From Clostridiales bacterium DTU070 (GTDB lineage Bacteria; Bacillota; Clostridia; DSM-8532), in assembly GCA_001513105.1 (NCBI GenBank), contig LFSH01000001.1, positions 1-54,823 on the forward strand: a stretch of 54,823 nucleotides of DNA, in the 5' to 3' direction. Positions 46,498 to 54,737 of this stretch are shown piece by piece. The translations under genes were made by a program, and so were the position numbers. Within the stretch, counting starts at the first letter, position 1. Every line of letters starts with the position of its first letter. The notes beneath the pieces are model-generated. The model did not search any database, was not told where the DNA came from, and worked only from the letters and a program-made list of their open reading frames with translations.

Positions 46498-47379
46498 ATC
46501 GCTCTTTTTCGCCAGGGCGCGTACATATTCGATCATGTTTTTGCCTGCAATTGCCCCCTGCCCAACTGCAACGGCTATCTGTTTGAAAACCCCAGTACAG
46601 TCTCCGGCTGCGTAAAGCCCGGGAATATTCGTTTCCTGGCTGCTGTTTGCAATAATCGACTGTTCTTTTGTCAATATCCCCATCTTTAGTGCAAAATTTA
46701 TGCTTGACGCGTTGCCATAGGCTACGAAAATTCCGTCAACGGGGGTTTCGGAGCCGTCCTCAAAAACTATTCTTTCAATGAATTCCTCACCTTCAAAGGC
46801 GGAAATTGGCTTTTCGTTTATTGCAAATTTACCGGCCGCCGATTTATCTGTAAAATCCGTTTTCTCCCCATTTGTAAAAATGGTAATGTCATTGGTGAAC
46901 TTAAGGAGTTCCTCGGCCTCGTGCAGAGCAAAATCCTTGAATCCAAGAACCCCGACCTTTTTTCCGCGGTAGAAAAACCCGTCACATGTGGTGCAGTAAC
47001 TGATACCCTTCCCCTCGAACTTTTTCAGATTACGTATTTTTATACTGACAGGTTTCTGGCCGGTTGCAATCAGCACAGTGTGCGCTGAATAGGTATTGTT
47101 CACAGTTTTTACGCGGAAAACATCTTCCTTTTCAATACCGATAACTTCCTCCCTCAGGATCACTCCTCCAAGCCGTTTCAGCTGTGCCTCTCCTTCGCTG
47201 AGAAGTTTTTCACCCGATACCGGCTCTGCAAAGCCATAATAATTTTCAACTTTTGATGCCTTTTTAAGAACACTGTCTCCAAGGCCGAAGACCAATGTTT
47301 TCATGTTTGCACGTATTGTATACAGGGCGGCAGATATTCCTGCCGGGCCGTCGCCGATAATAACCGCATCGTATATCAT
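46495..47379 (-). CDS. Thioredoxin-reductase-like flavoprotein with atypical NADPH site
   Basis: 294 residues from the ATG at 47379 (AAGGAG 10 bases upstream). FAD motif VIIGDGPAGISAAL (7-20), redox pair Cys129-Cys132 in SYCTTCDGFF, and C-terminal GLYAAGDCTGVFKQIAVAVGQGAIAG. Where thioredoxin reductases have GGGxSAxE and HRRxxxR, this one has GVLGFKDFALHEA (143-155) and IFTNGEK, so NADPH binding looks lost. This pattern fits the ferredoxin-linked flavin thioredoxin reductases described in clostridia. No thioredoxin gene adjoins it. Confidence 0.85.
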   Translation of the reverse strand: MIYDAVIIGDGPAGISAALYTIRANMKTLVFGLGDSVLKKASKVENYYGFAEPVSGEKLLSEGEAQLKRLGGVILREEVIGIEKEDVFRVKTVNNTYSAHTVLIATGQKPVSIKIRNLKKFEGKGISYCTTCDGFFYRGKKVGVLGFKDFALHEAEELLKFTNDITIFTNGEKTDFTDKSAAGKFAINEKPISAFEGEEFIERIVFEDGSETPVDGIFVAYGNASSINFALKMGILTKEQSIIANSSQETNIPGLYAAGDCTGVFKQIAVAVGQGAIAGKNMIEYVRALAKKSD

Positions 47380-47421
47380 ATCCAAATCACTCCTTCTTAT
47401 GGTATTTTACTGTTTATCTGT

Positions 47422-47449
47422 CACAAGAACAAGGCTTTGCGCATAAACT
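47422..47449 (+). promoter_or_regulatory. Possible mother-cell sigma (E/K) promoter for the small-gene operon
   Basis: CACA (47422-47425) and, 16 bases on, CATAAACT (47442-47449), near the sigma-K (mACm / CATAnnnTA) and sigma-E (-10 CATACAnT) patterns with one mismatch each. About 30 bases before the first small gene. Weak evidence. Confidence 0.35.
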
Positions 47450-47479
47450 GACACTGTAACATTTATCAGAGGTGATTTA

Positions 47480-47776
47480 ATGAGCGATATTTCAAATTAT
47501 TTGCATGGACAGATAACAAGGAAGAAGATAGAGAAAGGACTTGAAATGCTTCGGAATGAAAGCCCGCAGGAGCTGAAAAAAAGGCTTCAGAATGTAAACA
47601 TAGATGAAGCCATGAGAAAGCTCGATGAATATGATAAAAAACGCTTAAGGGAACTTGGCATCAACGTAAGTGAGTACAGGAACAGGATCACCGAGGCCGA
47701 TATCCAGAAAATCTACCAGGTCCTGGGCCGCGACGGTGACAAGGTTATCCGGAAAATACGTGAAATATTGAACTGA
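47480..47776 (+). CDS. Small helical protein of unknown function (operon gene 1)
   Basis: 98 residues, very rich in Lys, Arg and Glu and predicted almost all helical (ITRKKIEKGLEMLRNESPQELKKRL; LDEYDKKRLRELGINVSEYR). No signal or membrane segment. AGAGGTG precedes the ATG. It ends 53 bases before gene 2. I do not recognise the family. Confidence 0.75.
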   Translation: MSDISNYLHGQITRKKIEKGLEMLRNESPQELKKRLQNVNIDEAMRKLDEYDKKRLRELGINVSEYRNRITEADIQKIYQVLGRDGDKVIRKIREILN

Positions 47777-47829
47777 ACAGCAACAGACGATGAAAATGGA
47801 TTTGTTCTGTTAAAGGAGGTTGAAAATTC

Positions 47830-48213
47830 ATGGCCCAGGGTATGGAGGATAAAATACGCCAAATTTCGGATATGCTTAACAGCCCGGAAGCCCAGGAAGG
47901 TATCCGCCAGTTATTCAGCTCACTGAACAAGGCCCCTGATTATGGTACCGATTCGTACACCGGGGAATACGCGGAACAGGAACCTGCAGAAAATCCCGGG
48001 CAGCTTGCGCTGCGTGGTTCTGACTGGATCAGGAATATACAGCTCCTGCTGAACCAGGTTAACAGTATAGAGGATTCAAGAATTAATCTGCTTAACTCAA
48101 TACAGCCGTTTTTGAATTCGGCAAGAAGGGAACGCTGTACTACCTGCCTGAATATCCTGAAGATAGCAAGCATTATAAGGACTGTTTCGAACAATAGCGG
48201 GAGGTTGTTGTAA
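47830..48213 (+). CDS. Protein of unknown function (operon gene 2)
   Basis: 127 residues. A helical N-terminal part (MEDKIRQISDMLNSPEAQEGIRQLFSSL), an acidic Gly/Glu/Pro linker (about 37-60), and a second helical part with RRERCTTCLNILKIASIIR. The CTTC pair could be redox-active or bind metal. AAAGGAGG precedes the ATG. Its TAA overlaps the ATG of gene 3 (TAATG), so they are coupled. Confidence 0.8.
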   Translation: MAQGMEDKIRQISDMLNSPEAQEGIRQLFSSLNKAPDYGTDSYTGEYAEQEPAENPGQLALRGSDWIRNIQLLLNQVNSIEDSRINLLNSIQPFLNSARRERCTTCLNILKIASIIRTVSNNSGRLL

Positions 48214-48482
48214 TGTCTGAATGCAAAGAGCTATTAAACATTCCTTTGCCGACCGAAAAGGATAACGTTATGTACCCGCGTGCATCTTCGTCTTCTCCGG
48301 ATTATCATGGCGGATTTCCCGATATAAAAGGTTTGCTTAAAAAAATACAGCTTGACGATATTCTTTTGCTTGGTCTTATTATTTTAATTGCATCGGATGA
48401 TGACTGCGATAATTTTCTCCTGGTCCTTTTAATCTTCATTTTCATAGCCGGCCTTGACAAGCAGCTTTTCCCTTTTATCTGA
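48213..48482 (+). CDS. Small acidic hydrophobic protein of unknown function (operon gene 3)
   Basis: 89 residues. A polar first half (to about 45) leads into a hydrophobic hairpin-like end: LDDILLLGLIILIASDDDCDNFLLVLLIFIFIAG in pieces, that is two short apolar stretches split by an acidic DDDCD turn. It probably associates with a membrane or assembles with gene 2. It overlaps gene 2 by one base. Small proteins of this composition are common in spore formers, but I cannot assign a function. Confidence 0.75.
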   Translation: MSECKELLNIPLPTEKDNVMYPRASSSSPDYHGGFPDIKGLLKKIQLDDILLLGLIILIASDDDCDNFLLVLLIFIFIAGLDKQLFPFI

Positions 48483-48698
48483 CATATAAAAAGCAGTCAT
48501 CTTATTGATTTAAGCGAAAGTTTTACCGCTTCTTGCCAACGTCACGAAGAAGCGGATTTACTTTTATACAGGCCTGTTTTCCATTCATTGCATATACCGT
48601 TTCAGAATACTTTTCATTTTGGGTGCACAAAATCATATTAGCCGATGAATATGCAGAATGTACCGATAATAAATCAATAACCTGAAATGAGGGAGAAT

Positions 48699-49385
48699 AT
48701 GCGAAAAGTTAAGATAATAAGGATTCTTATTGCTGTTATTATTGCAGTACTCCTTTTATATCCTGTACTGACCGACGGAGCAAGGGATTTTTTCGGCTAC
48801 AGCCATGCAGTTCTTTCATACTACGGTTCAAGGGGAGCCGAGGTCACGAACATACAGAAAAAACTGAAACAATGGGGATACTATCACGGAAAAGTGGATG
48901 GTATTTTCGGATACCAGACCTACAAGGCAGTACGATATTTCCAGTACAAAAACGGACTTAAGGTTGACGGGGTTGTAGGTCCCGAAACTCTGTCGGCGCT
49001 GGGACTTCCCACGGGTGTTAAGCATACTGCAACAAGCAGGGACATTGATCTTCTTGCACACCTTGTGCACGGTGAAGCACGAGGGGAACCCTATATAGGG
49101 CAGGTTGCGGTTGCAGCGGTGGTTCTGAACCGTGTAAAAGACAGCAGATTTCCAAACACGATAGCAGGAGTAATCTATCAGCCGGGTGCTTTTGATGCGG
49201 TTTCAGATGGACAGATCAACCTTGAGCCCACTTCCCAGTCATATAAGGCCGCACGTGATGCAATGAACGGCTGGGATCCAACCTACGGCTGCATCTATTA
49301 TTACAATCCGCAGACTGCAACGAGCAAATGGATATGGACAAGACCGATTATGCTGACAATAGGAAAACACAATTTTGCCAAGTAA
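48699..49385 (+). CDS. sleB: Spore cortex-lytic enzyme SleB
   Basis: 228 residues from the ATG at 48699 (GAGGGAG just upstream; the ATG at 48687 is inside that site). A signal or anchor (about 5-25), a peptidoglycan-binding repeat (about 40-105, VTNIQKKLKQWGYYHGKVDGIFG), then a Hydrolase_2 lytic domain (about 115-228) with LLAHLVHGEARGEPYIGQVAVAAVVLNRV, where the Glu of HGEARGE is the expected catalytic residue. It cleaves spore cortex during germination. No ypeB partner follows, unlike in Bacillus. Confidence 0.93.
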   Translation: MRKVKIIRILIAVIIAVLLLYPVLTDGARDFFGYSHAVLSYYGSRGAEVTNIQKKLKQWGYYHGKVDGIFGYQTYKAVRYFQYKNGLKVDGVVGPETLSALGLPTGVKHTATSRDIDLLAHLVHGEARGEPYIGQVAVAAVVLNRVKDSRFPNTIAGVIYQPGAFDAVSDGQINLEPTSQSYKAARDAMNGWDPTYGCIYYYNPQTATSKWIWTRPIMLTIGKHNFAK

Positions 49386-49398
49386 TCCCGGCAACAAT

Positions 49399-49429
49399 AC
49401 AGGGATGCATGTTTCTTAAGCATCCCTGT
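49399..49429. terminator. Shared hairpin between convergent sleB and cwlD
   Basis: A perfect 10-base-pair stem (49399-49408 with 49420-49429) with an 11-base loop lies between the two stop codons. T tracts are short on both sides, so termination may be incomplete. Confidence 0.6.
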
Positions 49430-49452
49430 CCGCTGTTTCGTATTATCCCTTA

Positions 49453-50286
49453 TTAATCGTCCGGGTTTATAATTTCAAAACTTTCAGCCGCGTCAGCGTG
49501 TGTGTCTTCGGCACTGCTTCCGGCATCTGTATCATCGGTGCTCTTTTGCCCGGAATCGGCCGTATTCTGCTGGAGCAGGTAATAATTGTCAACTCCCTTT
49601 TTAATAGCTTTTGCAATCTTTTTCTGGTAGCTTTCGGTCCTTAGTTTCGCCTCTTCCTGTTCATTCGACAGGAAACCGCATTCCACAACTATCGTGGGTG
49701 TTTTAAGGTTGCGCAGTATAAGTATGGGAGTGCTTTTAACCAGGGCTTCCCGTTTGTTGGTCGGATCCACATCCTCTCTTAAAACCTTCTGTACACATTC
49801 TGCAAGAGCTTTGCTTTTCTCTGAATTGGGCGGATAAAAAACCTGGGCGCCGTAATACTTGCTCTGGCTGAAATCATTCAGGTGAATGCTGACAACTATA
49901 TCGGCACCGCCGTTATCCATGATTTCCTTCCTGCGCGTCAGGTCCTGCCTTCTTTTTTCGGTGATATCGGTGGTGCCTTCCTTGTATACCAGCTTGTCTT
50001 CCTCCCTTGTCATTATCACTTGATACCCTGCTGTTTTCAGTTCCTCTGCAAGAAATTTTGCAATCGCCAGGTTAATATCCTTTTCCTTTACTCCGGAATA
50101 GGAACTTACCTTGCCAGGATCTTCGCCGCCATGCCCTGCATCAACCACCACAGTTCCAAGGGTCGAAACCGAAGATGCCGGTGTTGCTTCAGCATCTCCT
50201 CCAAGGTTCAGACAATACAGTGCAACCGATAAAAGGAGAATAAGTGCTACGAGAGTTAAATTACTCTTTTTGACGAGTACGATCAT
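49453..50286 (-). CDS. cwlD: N-acetylmuramoyl-L-alanine amidase (Amidase_3), CwlD-like
   Basis: 277 residues from the ATG at 50286 behind GGGGTG. An N-terminal membrane signal (about 8-27), then an Amidase_3 domain with the zinc ligands in VVDAGHGGEDPGKV, Glu in GVKEKDINLAIAKFLAEEL, IVVSIHLNDFS, and VVECGFLSNEQEEAKL. The C-terminal tail is Asp/Ala/Ser-rich. CwlD removes stem peptides so that muramic-delta-lactam forms in the spore cortex. The sleB neighbour supports a spore role, but a vegetative amidase cannot be excluded. Confidence 0.82.
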   Translation of the reverse strand: MIVLVKKSNLTLVALILLLSVALYCLNLGGDAEATPASSVSTLGTVVVDAGHGGEDPGKVSSYSGVKEKDINLAIAKFLAEELKTAGYQVIMTREEDKLVYKEGTTDITEKRRQDLTRRKEIMDNGGADIVVSIHLNDFSQSKYYGAQVFYPPNSEKSKALAECVQKVLREDVDPTNKREALVKSTPILILRNLKTPTIVVECGFLSNEQEEAKLRTESYQKKIAKAIKKGVDNYYLLQQNTADSGQKSTDDTDAGSSAEDTHADAAESFEIINPDD

Positions 50287-50351
50287 ATTACACCCCGTCC
50301 TTGATTTCTTCTGTAATAACATATTCAGGGAGGGGTTGACCATATACTATT

Positions 50352-50936
50352 TTACTGATGTTTTTTAGCAGACAGGTTTTTATTGCCTTTCCTGTCGTCC
50401 TTGTTATTTTTCTTTTTATTGAATAATCCAAGCTTTTTCATAATGAAAAAGTCATAAAATCCAGCCATGTAGCCAAGACCGGCAATAACAGGTATGACCA
50501 GCAGCACCGCGTGGTATGCCCATTCATCGTGGGAAATCAGTTTGGCCAGCCAGTACAGCGGAGCCGTAAAAGCCTGGAGAACACGTCTTTTCATCGTCAG
50601 AAACTCTTCGGGGACACTAACCAGGTAGTAAATCAGCTGTACCAGTAAAATGGGCAGCGTACCTATCGCGCCGTATAGAAAACCTTTGTACGGCGGGGGA
50701 TTGATGTTATACTGCGGGCGTTTTTCCCTGAATGCCGTATCGCTCATACTTGTATACATCATTGAGAACATGAGCAGGAAAATGATAACTGAAAATATTG
50801 TTATTCCTGTCTCCAAGTTTTCTTTGAAGAAAGAAAACACAATTGATGAAAAAATTCCAAAAATTATCAGTGCAACAATATAATCCCCGGTTATTCTCAG
50901 ACCTCTTTTTATTTGTGACCAGACCTTATTATCCAA
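50352..50936 (-). CDS. Four-helix membrane protein of unknown function
   Basis: 194 residues with about four hydrophobic helices (about 18-38, 45-62, 86-108, 140-162) and a strongly basic Lys/Asn-rich tail (KKLGLFNKKKNNKDDRKG). It starts directly after the regulator gene stop, one base apart, and ends 65 bases before cwlD, so regulator, membrane protein and cwlD probably form one transcript. No family recognised. Confidence 0.78.
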   Translation of the reverse strand: MDNKVWSQIKRGLRITGDYIVALIIFGIFSSIVFSFFKENLETGITIFSVIIFLLMFSMMYTSMSDTAFREKRPQYNINPPPYKGFLYGAIGTLPILLVQLIYYLVSVPEEFLTMKRRVLQAFTAPLYWLAKLISHDEWAYHAVLLVIPVIAGLGYMAGFYDFFIMKKLGLFNKKKNNKDDRKGNKNLSAKKHQ

Positions 50937-51869
50937 TTAAATTCCTCTCCTGTCTTTCAAAAAGTTACTTCCATCAAGATTTTTAACGTACTTTTTAACC
51001 TCTGCGGCAACCTCGGCCAATTCAAGTGCATTCTCGTAATCCCTGTGCTCATTTGTCACCACCGCAAGAGAAATTGTCATAATCGGGAAATTCCTTACCT
51101 GCCCCAGGCGGTTCTTTGTGGTTATAAAACCTTTTTTCCTGTCCTCTTCATTATACAGATGAAGTATCTTATTATCAAATTCCTCTATAATTGTCTTACA
51201 AATATTATCACATTTATCCCATGAAGTTATTATAACAAAATCATCGCCGCCGATATGGCCGATAAAATCATCCCTGTTCCCTTCAAAATGCACCGCGTCG
51301 CGGATAATATCGGCAGTAAGCCTTATGGCTGAATCTCCCCTTGCAAACCCGTATGCATCATTGAAAGCCTTAAAATTGTCCAAATCGCAGTATATAACAG
51401 CTATTTTCCTCTTGTTTGCAAGCCGGTAATTCAGTTCCGACTGGATTTCTATGTTTCCGCACAAACCTGTGAGCGGGTTTGCGCGACGGTTTCGTTCAAT
51501 TCTTATAAGCGTGTTCCGAACTCTGCTTACAAGTTCACGGCTGTTGAAAGGTTTTATTATGTAATCATCCGCTCCGAGTTCAAGGCCAATCAGTTTATCA
51601 TCTTCGCTTACCTGGGCTGTCAGCATAATTATAGGAGTTAGGTTATTGCTTTCGTCTGCGCGGAGAATCCTACATACATCAAACCCGCTCATGCCTGGCA
51701 TCACTATGTCGAGTATAATCAGATCGGGCTTTATTTTGGAGATTTTGTCAAGACCTTCTTCGCCTGAATATGCAGAATATACTTCGTATCCTTCCTTCGT
51801 AAGAATATCCCGTATCATGCATTGCATAAATTCGGTGTCTTCAATAACCAGTATTTTTTTGCTAAACAT
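50937..51869 (-). CDS. Response regulator with REC and GGDEF-type output domain
   Basis: 310 residues. REC domain (3-120) with Asp11, phospho-acceptor Asp54 in LIILDIVMPG and Lys106 in IIKPF. GGDEF domain (about 135-300) with NPLTGLCGN, CDLDNFKAFND and a GGDDF signature (207-211) in place of GGDEF or GGEEF. No RxxD inhibitory site lies just before it. It may make cyclic di-GMP, bind GTP or be inactive. No histidine kinase is next to it. GAGGGAG precedes the ATG. Confidence 0.92.
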   Translation of the reverse strand: MFSKKILVIEDTEFMQCMIRDILTKEGYEVYSAYSGEEGLDKISKIKPDLIILDIVMPGMSGFDVCRILRADESNNLTPIIMLTAQVSEDDKLIGLELGADDYIIKPFNSRELVSRVRNTLIRIERNRRANPLTGLCGNIEIQSELNYRLANKRKIAVIYCDLDNFKAFNDAYGFARGDSAIRLTADIIRDAVHFEGNRDDFIGHIGGDDFVIITSWDKCDNICKTIIEEFDNKILHLYNEEDRKKGFITTKNRLGQVRNFPIMTISLAVVTNEHRDYENALELAEVAAEVKKYVKNLDGSNFLKDRRGI

Positions 51870-52092
51870 TTCTCCCTCATATGCCTTTCATAAAAATAAT
51901 ACTATAATTATATCTCTGTTTTTATCTGATGTGAATACCCAGCAAGATGTGTTTATGACGTAAAAAACCTTTCTATTGTAATTATAATCCTTATTTCAGA
52001 AAAAGTAAACGCTGCTTGCAAATTATGCTTACAAATCATTCCATAATCATTTTATCAAACTATTCCGTGATGTTATTAATTCATTTTATAAC

Positions 52093-52115
52093 AAAAAATA
52101 AGCCCTTGGGCTTAT
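52093..52115 (-). terminator. Rho-independent terminator of the YmaF-like gene
   Basis: ATAAGCCC (52098-52105) pairs with GGGCTTAT (52108-52115), followed by six T on the minus strand. Confidence 0.85.
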
Positions 52116-52144
52116 AAATTCAAGATCATTCCGGTCTTCCGGGC

Positions 52145-52492
52145 TCATCCGCGGGGTACTGTCAATGTAGCAAATTCGGCCTTGTGTTTGTGACCGTCAT
52201 CAAAAGACGTAACAGTATCCACGTAATGTATATGATGCCCGTCGGGCAACTCAATTTCAGGACCGGTTTTGCCTTTCAGCACATGGTAATGGTTCCCGGT
52301 GAAATCTGTATTGGTTCTGAACTCATGGATATGGTTTCCCTTTCCTATCGGGATTGCTTCGCCGGTAACGCCTGCAAACCGATGATTATGTCTCTCTTTT
52401 CCTTTTTCGGCAAACTGAGTGCTGCCCAGGAATTCGTGGTTATGGACCTGCTTTCCTTTTGAAGCGCTTATTATATTCATTGTTGTATACAT
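52145..52492 (-). CDS. YmaF-like histidine-rich protein
   Basis: 115 residues from the ATG at 52492, which follows AAGGAGGG; the frame to 52585 runs through a terminator and is rejected. Repeated His-x-His units (VHNHEF, RHNHRF, HIHEF, HYHV, HHIHYV, HKHKA) in a beta-rich frame match the YmaF family. The His pairs may bind metal. Function unknown. It is flanked by terminators on both sides, so it is monocistronic. Confidence 0.85.
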   Translation of the reverse strand: MYTTMNIISASKGKQVHNHEFLGSTQFAEKGKERHNHRFAGVTGEAIPIGKGNHIHEFRTNTDFTGNHYHVLKGKTGPEIELPDGHHIHYVDTVTSFDDGHKHKAEFATLTVPRG

Positions 52493-52555
52493 ATACCACC
52501 CTCCTTTTTTATTTCCGTCACTATAAATTATGTAATCCATTTGGCAATTGTTCAT

Positions 52556-52582
52556 AAAAAAATAAGCCCCTGCGGGCTTATT
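52556..52582 (-). terminator. Rho-independent terminator of the YkuK-like gene
   Basis: AATAAGCCC (52561-52569) pairs with GGGCTTATT (52574-52582), followed by T on the minus strand. Its core nearly equals the terminator at 52098-52115. Confidence 0.85.
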
Positions 52583-52630
52583 CATAATTTATGCAAATAC
52601 TTTTTTCAATAAATTAAATAGGGGCGTTTC

Positions 52631-53170
52631 TTATACGGCTTTCCTGTGATCTTTCTGATCCTTTTTAAAACTTTTGCTGCATCTGTCGGCGTAGCTGCTT
52701 GCCACAAAAGAATCGGGCTTAATCTTGGCGTCAACTCCCATGCCTTCAAAATATCCTACCATTTCCCGTATAAGTTTCCTTGTTTCGCCCTTTGTACCCA
52801 CATCTATATGGGCTTCTATCCTGCAGTCAAAATTCCTGTAGTTTTCGGTATAGGTACAAAGCGTATCTGTTAACATATCATTCAGTACCGACAGGAGCTC
52901 GTAGGTGATAACCGTCTCCTTTGAGATTTTCTCCCTCAGGTTGTTGTACTTTCTCTTTTCAACCCGTTTATGAACGCAGCACCAAGCCCCCTGGCCAACC
53001 CTGTGAATATGGATACCGGCTGCAAAACAGGTGTAGTTTCCTCTGACCTGCGAATCGGTTCCAACGGCAATCCGGTAATTCTGGTTAGGGTTCTGTGCGA
53101 TAAAACTCTTAATCTTTTCCACTACTGTTGCAAGGTCCATGTTCTTCTGAGTCGAGTTGAAAAATCTCAT
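52631..53170 (-). CDS. DUF458 (YkuK-like) RNase H-fold protein
   Basis: 179 residues. Seen: RIAVGTDSQVRGNYTCFAAGIHIH, IEAHIDVGTKGETRKLI and SFVASSYADRCSK, the conserved blocks of DUF458/YkuK, whose RNase H-like fold carries acidic residues (Asp of GTDSQ, Asp of HIDVG). Activity is not established. GGTGAGAGA precedes the ATG. Confidence 0.85.
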   Translation of the reverse strand: MRFFNSTQKNMDLATVVEKIKSFIAQNPNQNYRIAVGTDSQVRGNYTCFAAGIHIHRVGQGAWCCVHKRVEKRKYNNLREKISKETVITYELLSVLNDMLTDTLCTYTENYRNFDCRIEAHIDVGTKGETRKLIREMVGYFEGMGVDAKIKPDSFVASSYADRCSKSFKKDQKDHRKAV

Positions 53171-53279
53171 TCTCTCACCAGCTTTATTTAGACTTGTAGT
53201 AAGCTATACCCACCGTCCTCAAACCTGAAAAACTTCTATAATATAATATGTTAACACTCCCTTTTTCGCCATACAAGGG

Positions 53280-54737
53280 TTATTTTTCAATATTTTTCAA
53301 TTCTGAATACTCCTTCAGCAGTTTGTCCTTGATATCCCATAACGGCTTGGACAGGTCAACATAGTACCTGTGAGGGTTTTCAAACCTTGTAACCTCATCC
53401 CACAGCAGCTCTGTCTGAGCCTTGCAATACTCCTGTATTTCTTTAAGTGTCGGGCTTTTATATACGCATACGCCTTTGTCGAAAATTCTCACAAGAAGTT
53501 TTTTAGTCGTATAGTTCCTGACAGTCTTTCTTTTCCATGTATGATCAGGGTCGAACAACTCGTAGGGTTCGTTTTCATTTATTACTTCATCGTGAAGTGT
53601 TAACAAATCTGCTATTGCCTTGCCGCTTTCCCTGTCAAAGAACCTCCACACCTGTTTGAATGCAGGGTTTGTTATTTTCTCAACATTTTCACTGATCTTT
53701 ATTTTCGGTATTATCCTGCCGTTGTCCTCTATGGCTACGAGCTTGTACACCCCTCCGAAAACAGGTTCTGACCTTGATGTTATAAGCCTTTCCCCTACGC
53801 CGAACGAATCCACCCTGGCACCCTGTACAAGAATGTCACGTATTATAAACTCGTCAAGGGAGTTGGATGCAACAATCTGGCAGTCAGGGAAACCTGCTTC
53901 ATCAAGCATCTTCCTGGCCTGTTTCGACAGGTAGGTTATGTCGCCGCTGTCAATCCTTATTCCCCTGGGTCTGTACCCCTTTGGTATCAATACTTCGTTG
54001 AATACCTTTATTGCGTTTGGTACTCCGGACTTCAGAACATCATACGTATCCACGAGCAATACGCAGTTGTCCGGATACATGTTTGCATACGTACGAAAGG
54101 CTTCCAGTTCGCTCGGGAACATCTGCACCCAGCTGTGCGCCATTGTACCCATCGCGGGTATTCCGAATTCCCGTTCTACTATCGTACAGGCAGTTCCTGC
54201 ACAGCCGCCGATATATGCCGCGCGGGCTCCATATATTGCTCCGTCATAGCCCTGTGCCCGCCTTGAACCGAACTCCATCACAGCGCGTCCCTGCGCCGCC
54301 CTGACTATCCTGTTCGCTTTTGTGGCTATAAGGCTTTGGTGGTTTATTGTCAGCAACAGCATGGTCTCAATAAACTGTGCCTGAATGACCGGACCTCTTA
54401 CCGTAACAACGGGTTCATTCGGGAAAATCGGCGTACCTTCGGGCATAGCCCAGACATCACAGGAGAATTTGAAATTTTTCAGGTATTCCAGGAAACCTTC
54501 GCTGAAGATTTTCTTTCCCCTCAGGTATTCTATATCCTCATCGGTGAATTTAAGATTTTCCAGGTATTCAATTAACTGTTCTACTCCTGCCATAATAGCA
54601 TAGCCGCCATTGTCGGGTACCCTTCTGAAAAACATGTCAAAATATGCGATTTTGTCTTTCAGGCCGCTGTTAAAATACCCGTTTGCCATTGTCAGTTCAT
54701 AGAAATCGGTCAGCATCGTCAGATTCAGTCTGTCCAT
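53280..54737 (-). CDS. pncB: Nicotinate phosphoribosyltransferase
   Basis: 485 residues from the ATG at 54737, which has AAGGAG 8 bases upstream; an in-frame GTG at 54746 is too close. It makes nicotinate mononucleotide from nicotinate, PRPP and ATP in NAD salvage. Seen: MLTDFYELTMANGYF, FFRRVPDNGGYAIMAGVEQL, FGSRRAQGYDGAIYGARAAYIGG, GTMAHSWVQMF, VDTYDVLKSG and IRIDSGDITYLSK. The PRPP comes from prs in this window. The upstream promoter probably lies near the window edge; I cannot place it. Confidence 0.97.
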   Translation of the reverse strand: MDRLNLTMLTDFYELTMANGYFNSGLKDKIAYFDMFFRRVPDNGGYAIMAGVEQLIEYLENLKFTDEDIEYLRGKKIFSEGFLEYLKNFKFSCDVWAMPEGTPIFPNEPVVTVRGPVIQAQFIETMLLLTINHQSLIATKANRIVRAAQGRAVMEFGSRRAQGYDGAIYGARAAYIGGCAGTACTIVEREFGIPAMGTMAHSWVQMFPSELEAFRTYANMYPDNCVLLVDTYDVLKSGVPNAIKVFNEVLIPKGYRPRGIRIDSGDITYLSKQARKMLDEAGFPDCQIVASNSLDEFIIRDILVQGARVDSFGVGERLITSRSEPVFGGVYKLVAIEDNGRIIPKIKISENVEKITNPAFKQVWRFFDRESGKAIADLLTLHDEVINENEPYELFDPDHTWKRKTVRNYTTKKLLVRIFDKGVCVYKSPTLKEIQEYCKAQTELLWDEVTRFENPHRYYVDLSKPLWDIKDKLLKEYSELKNIEK

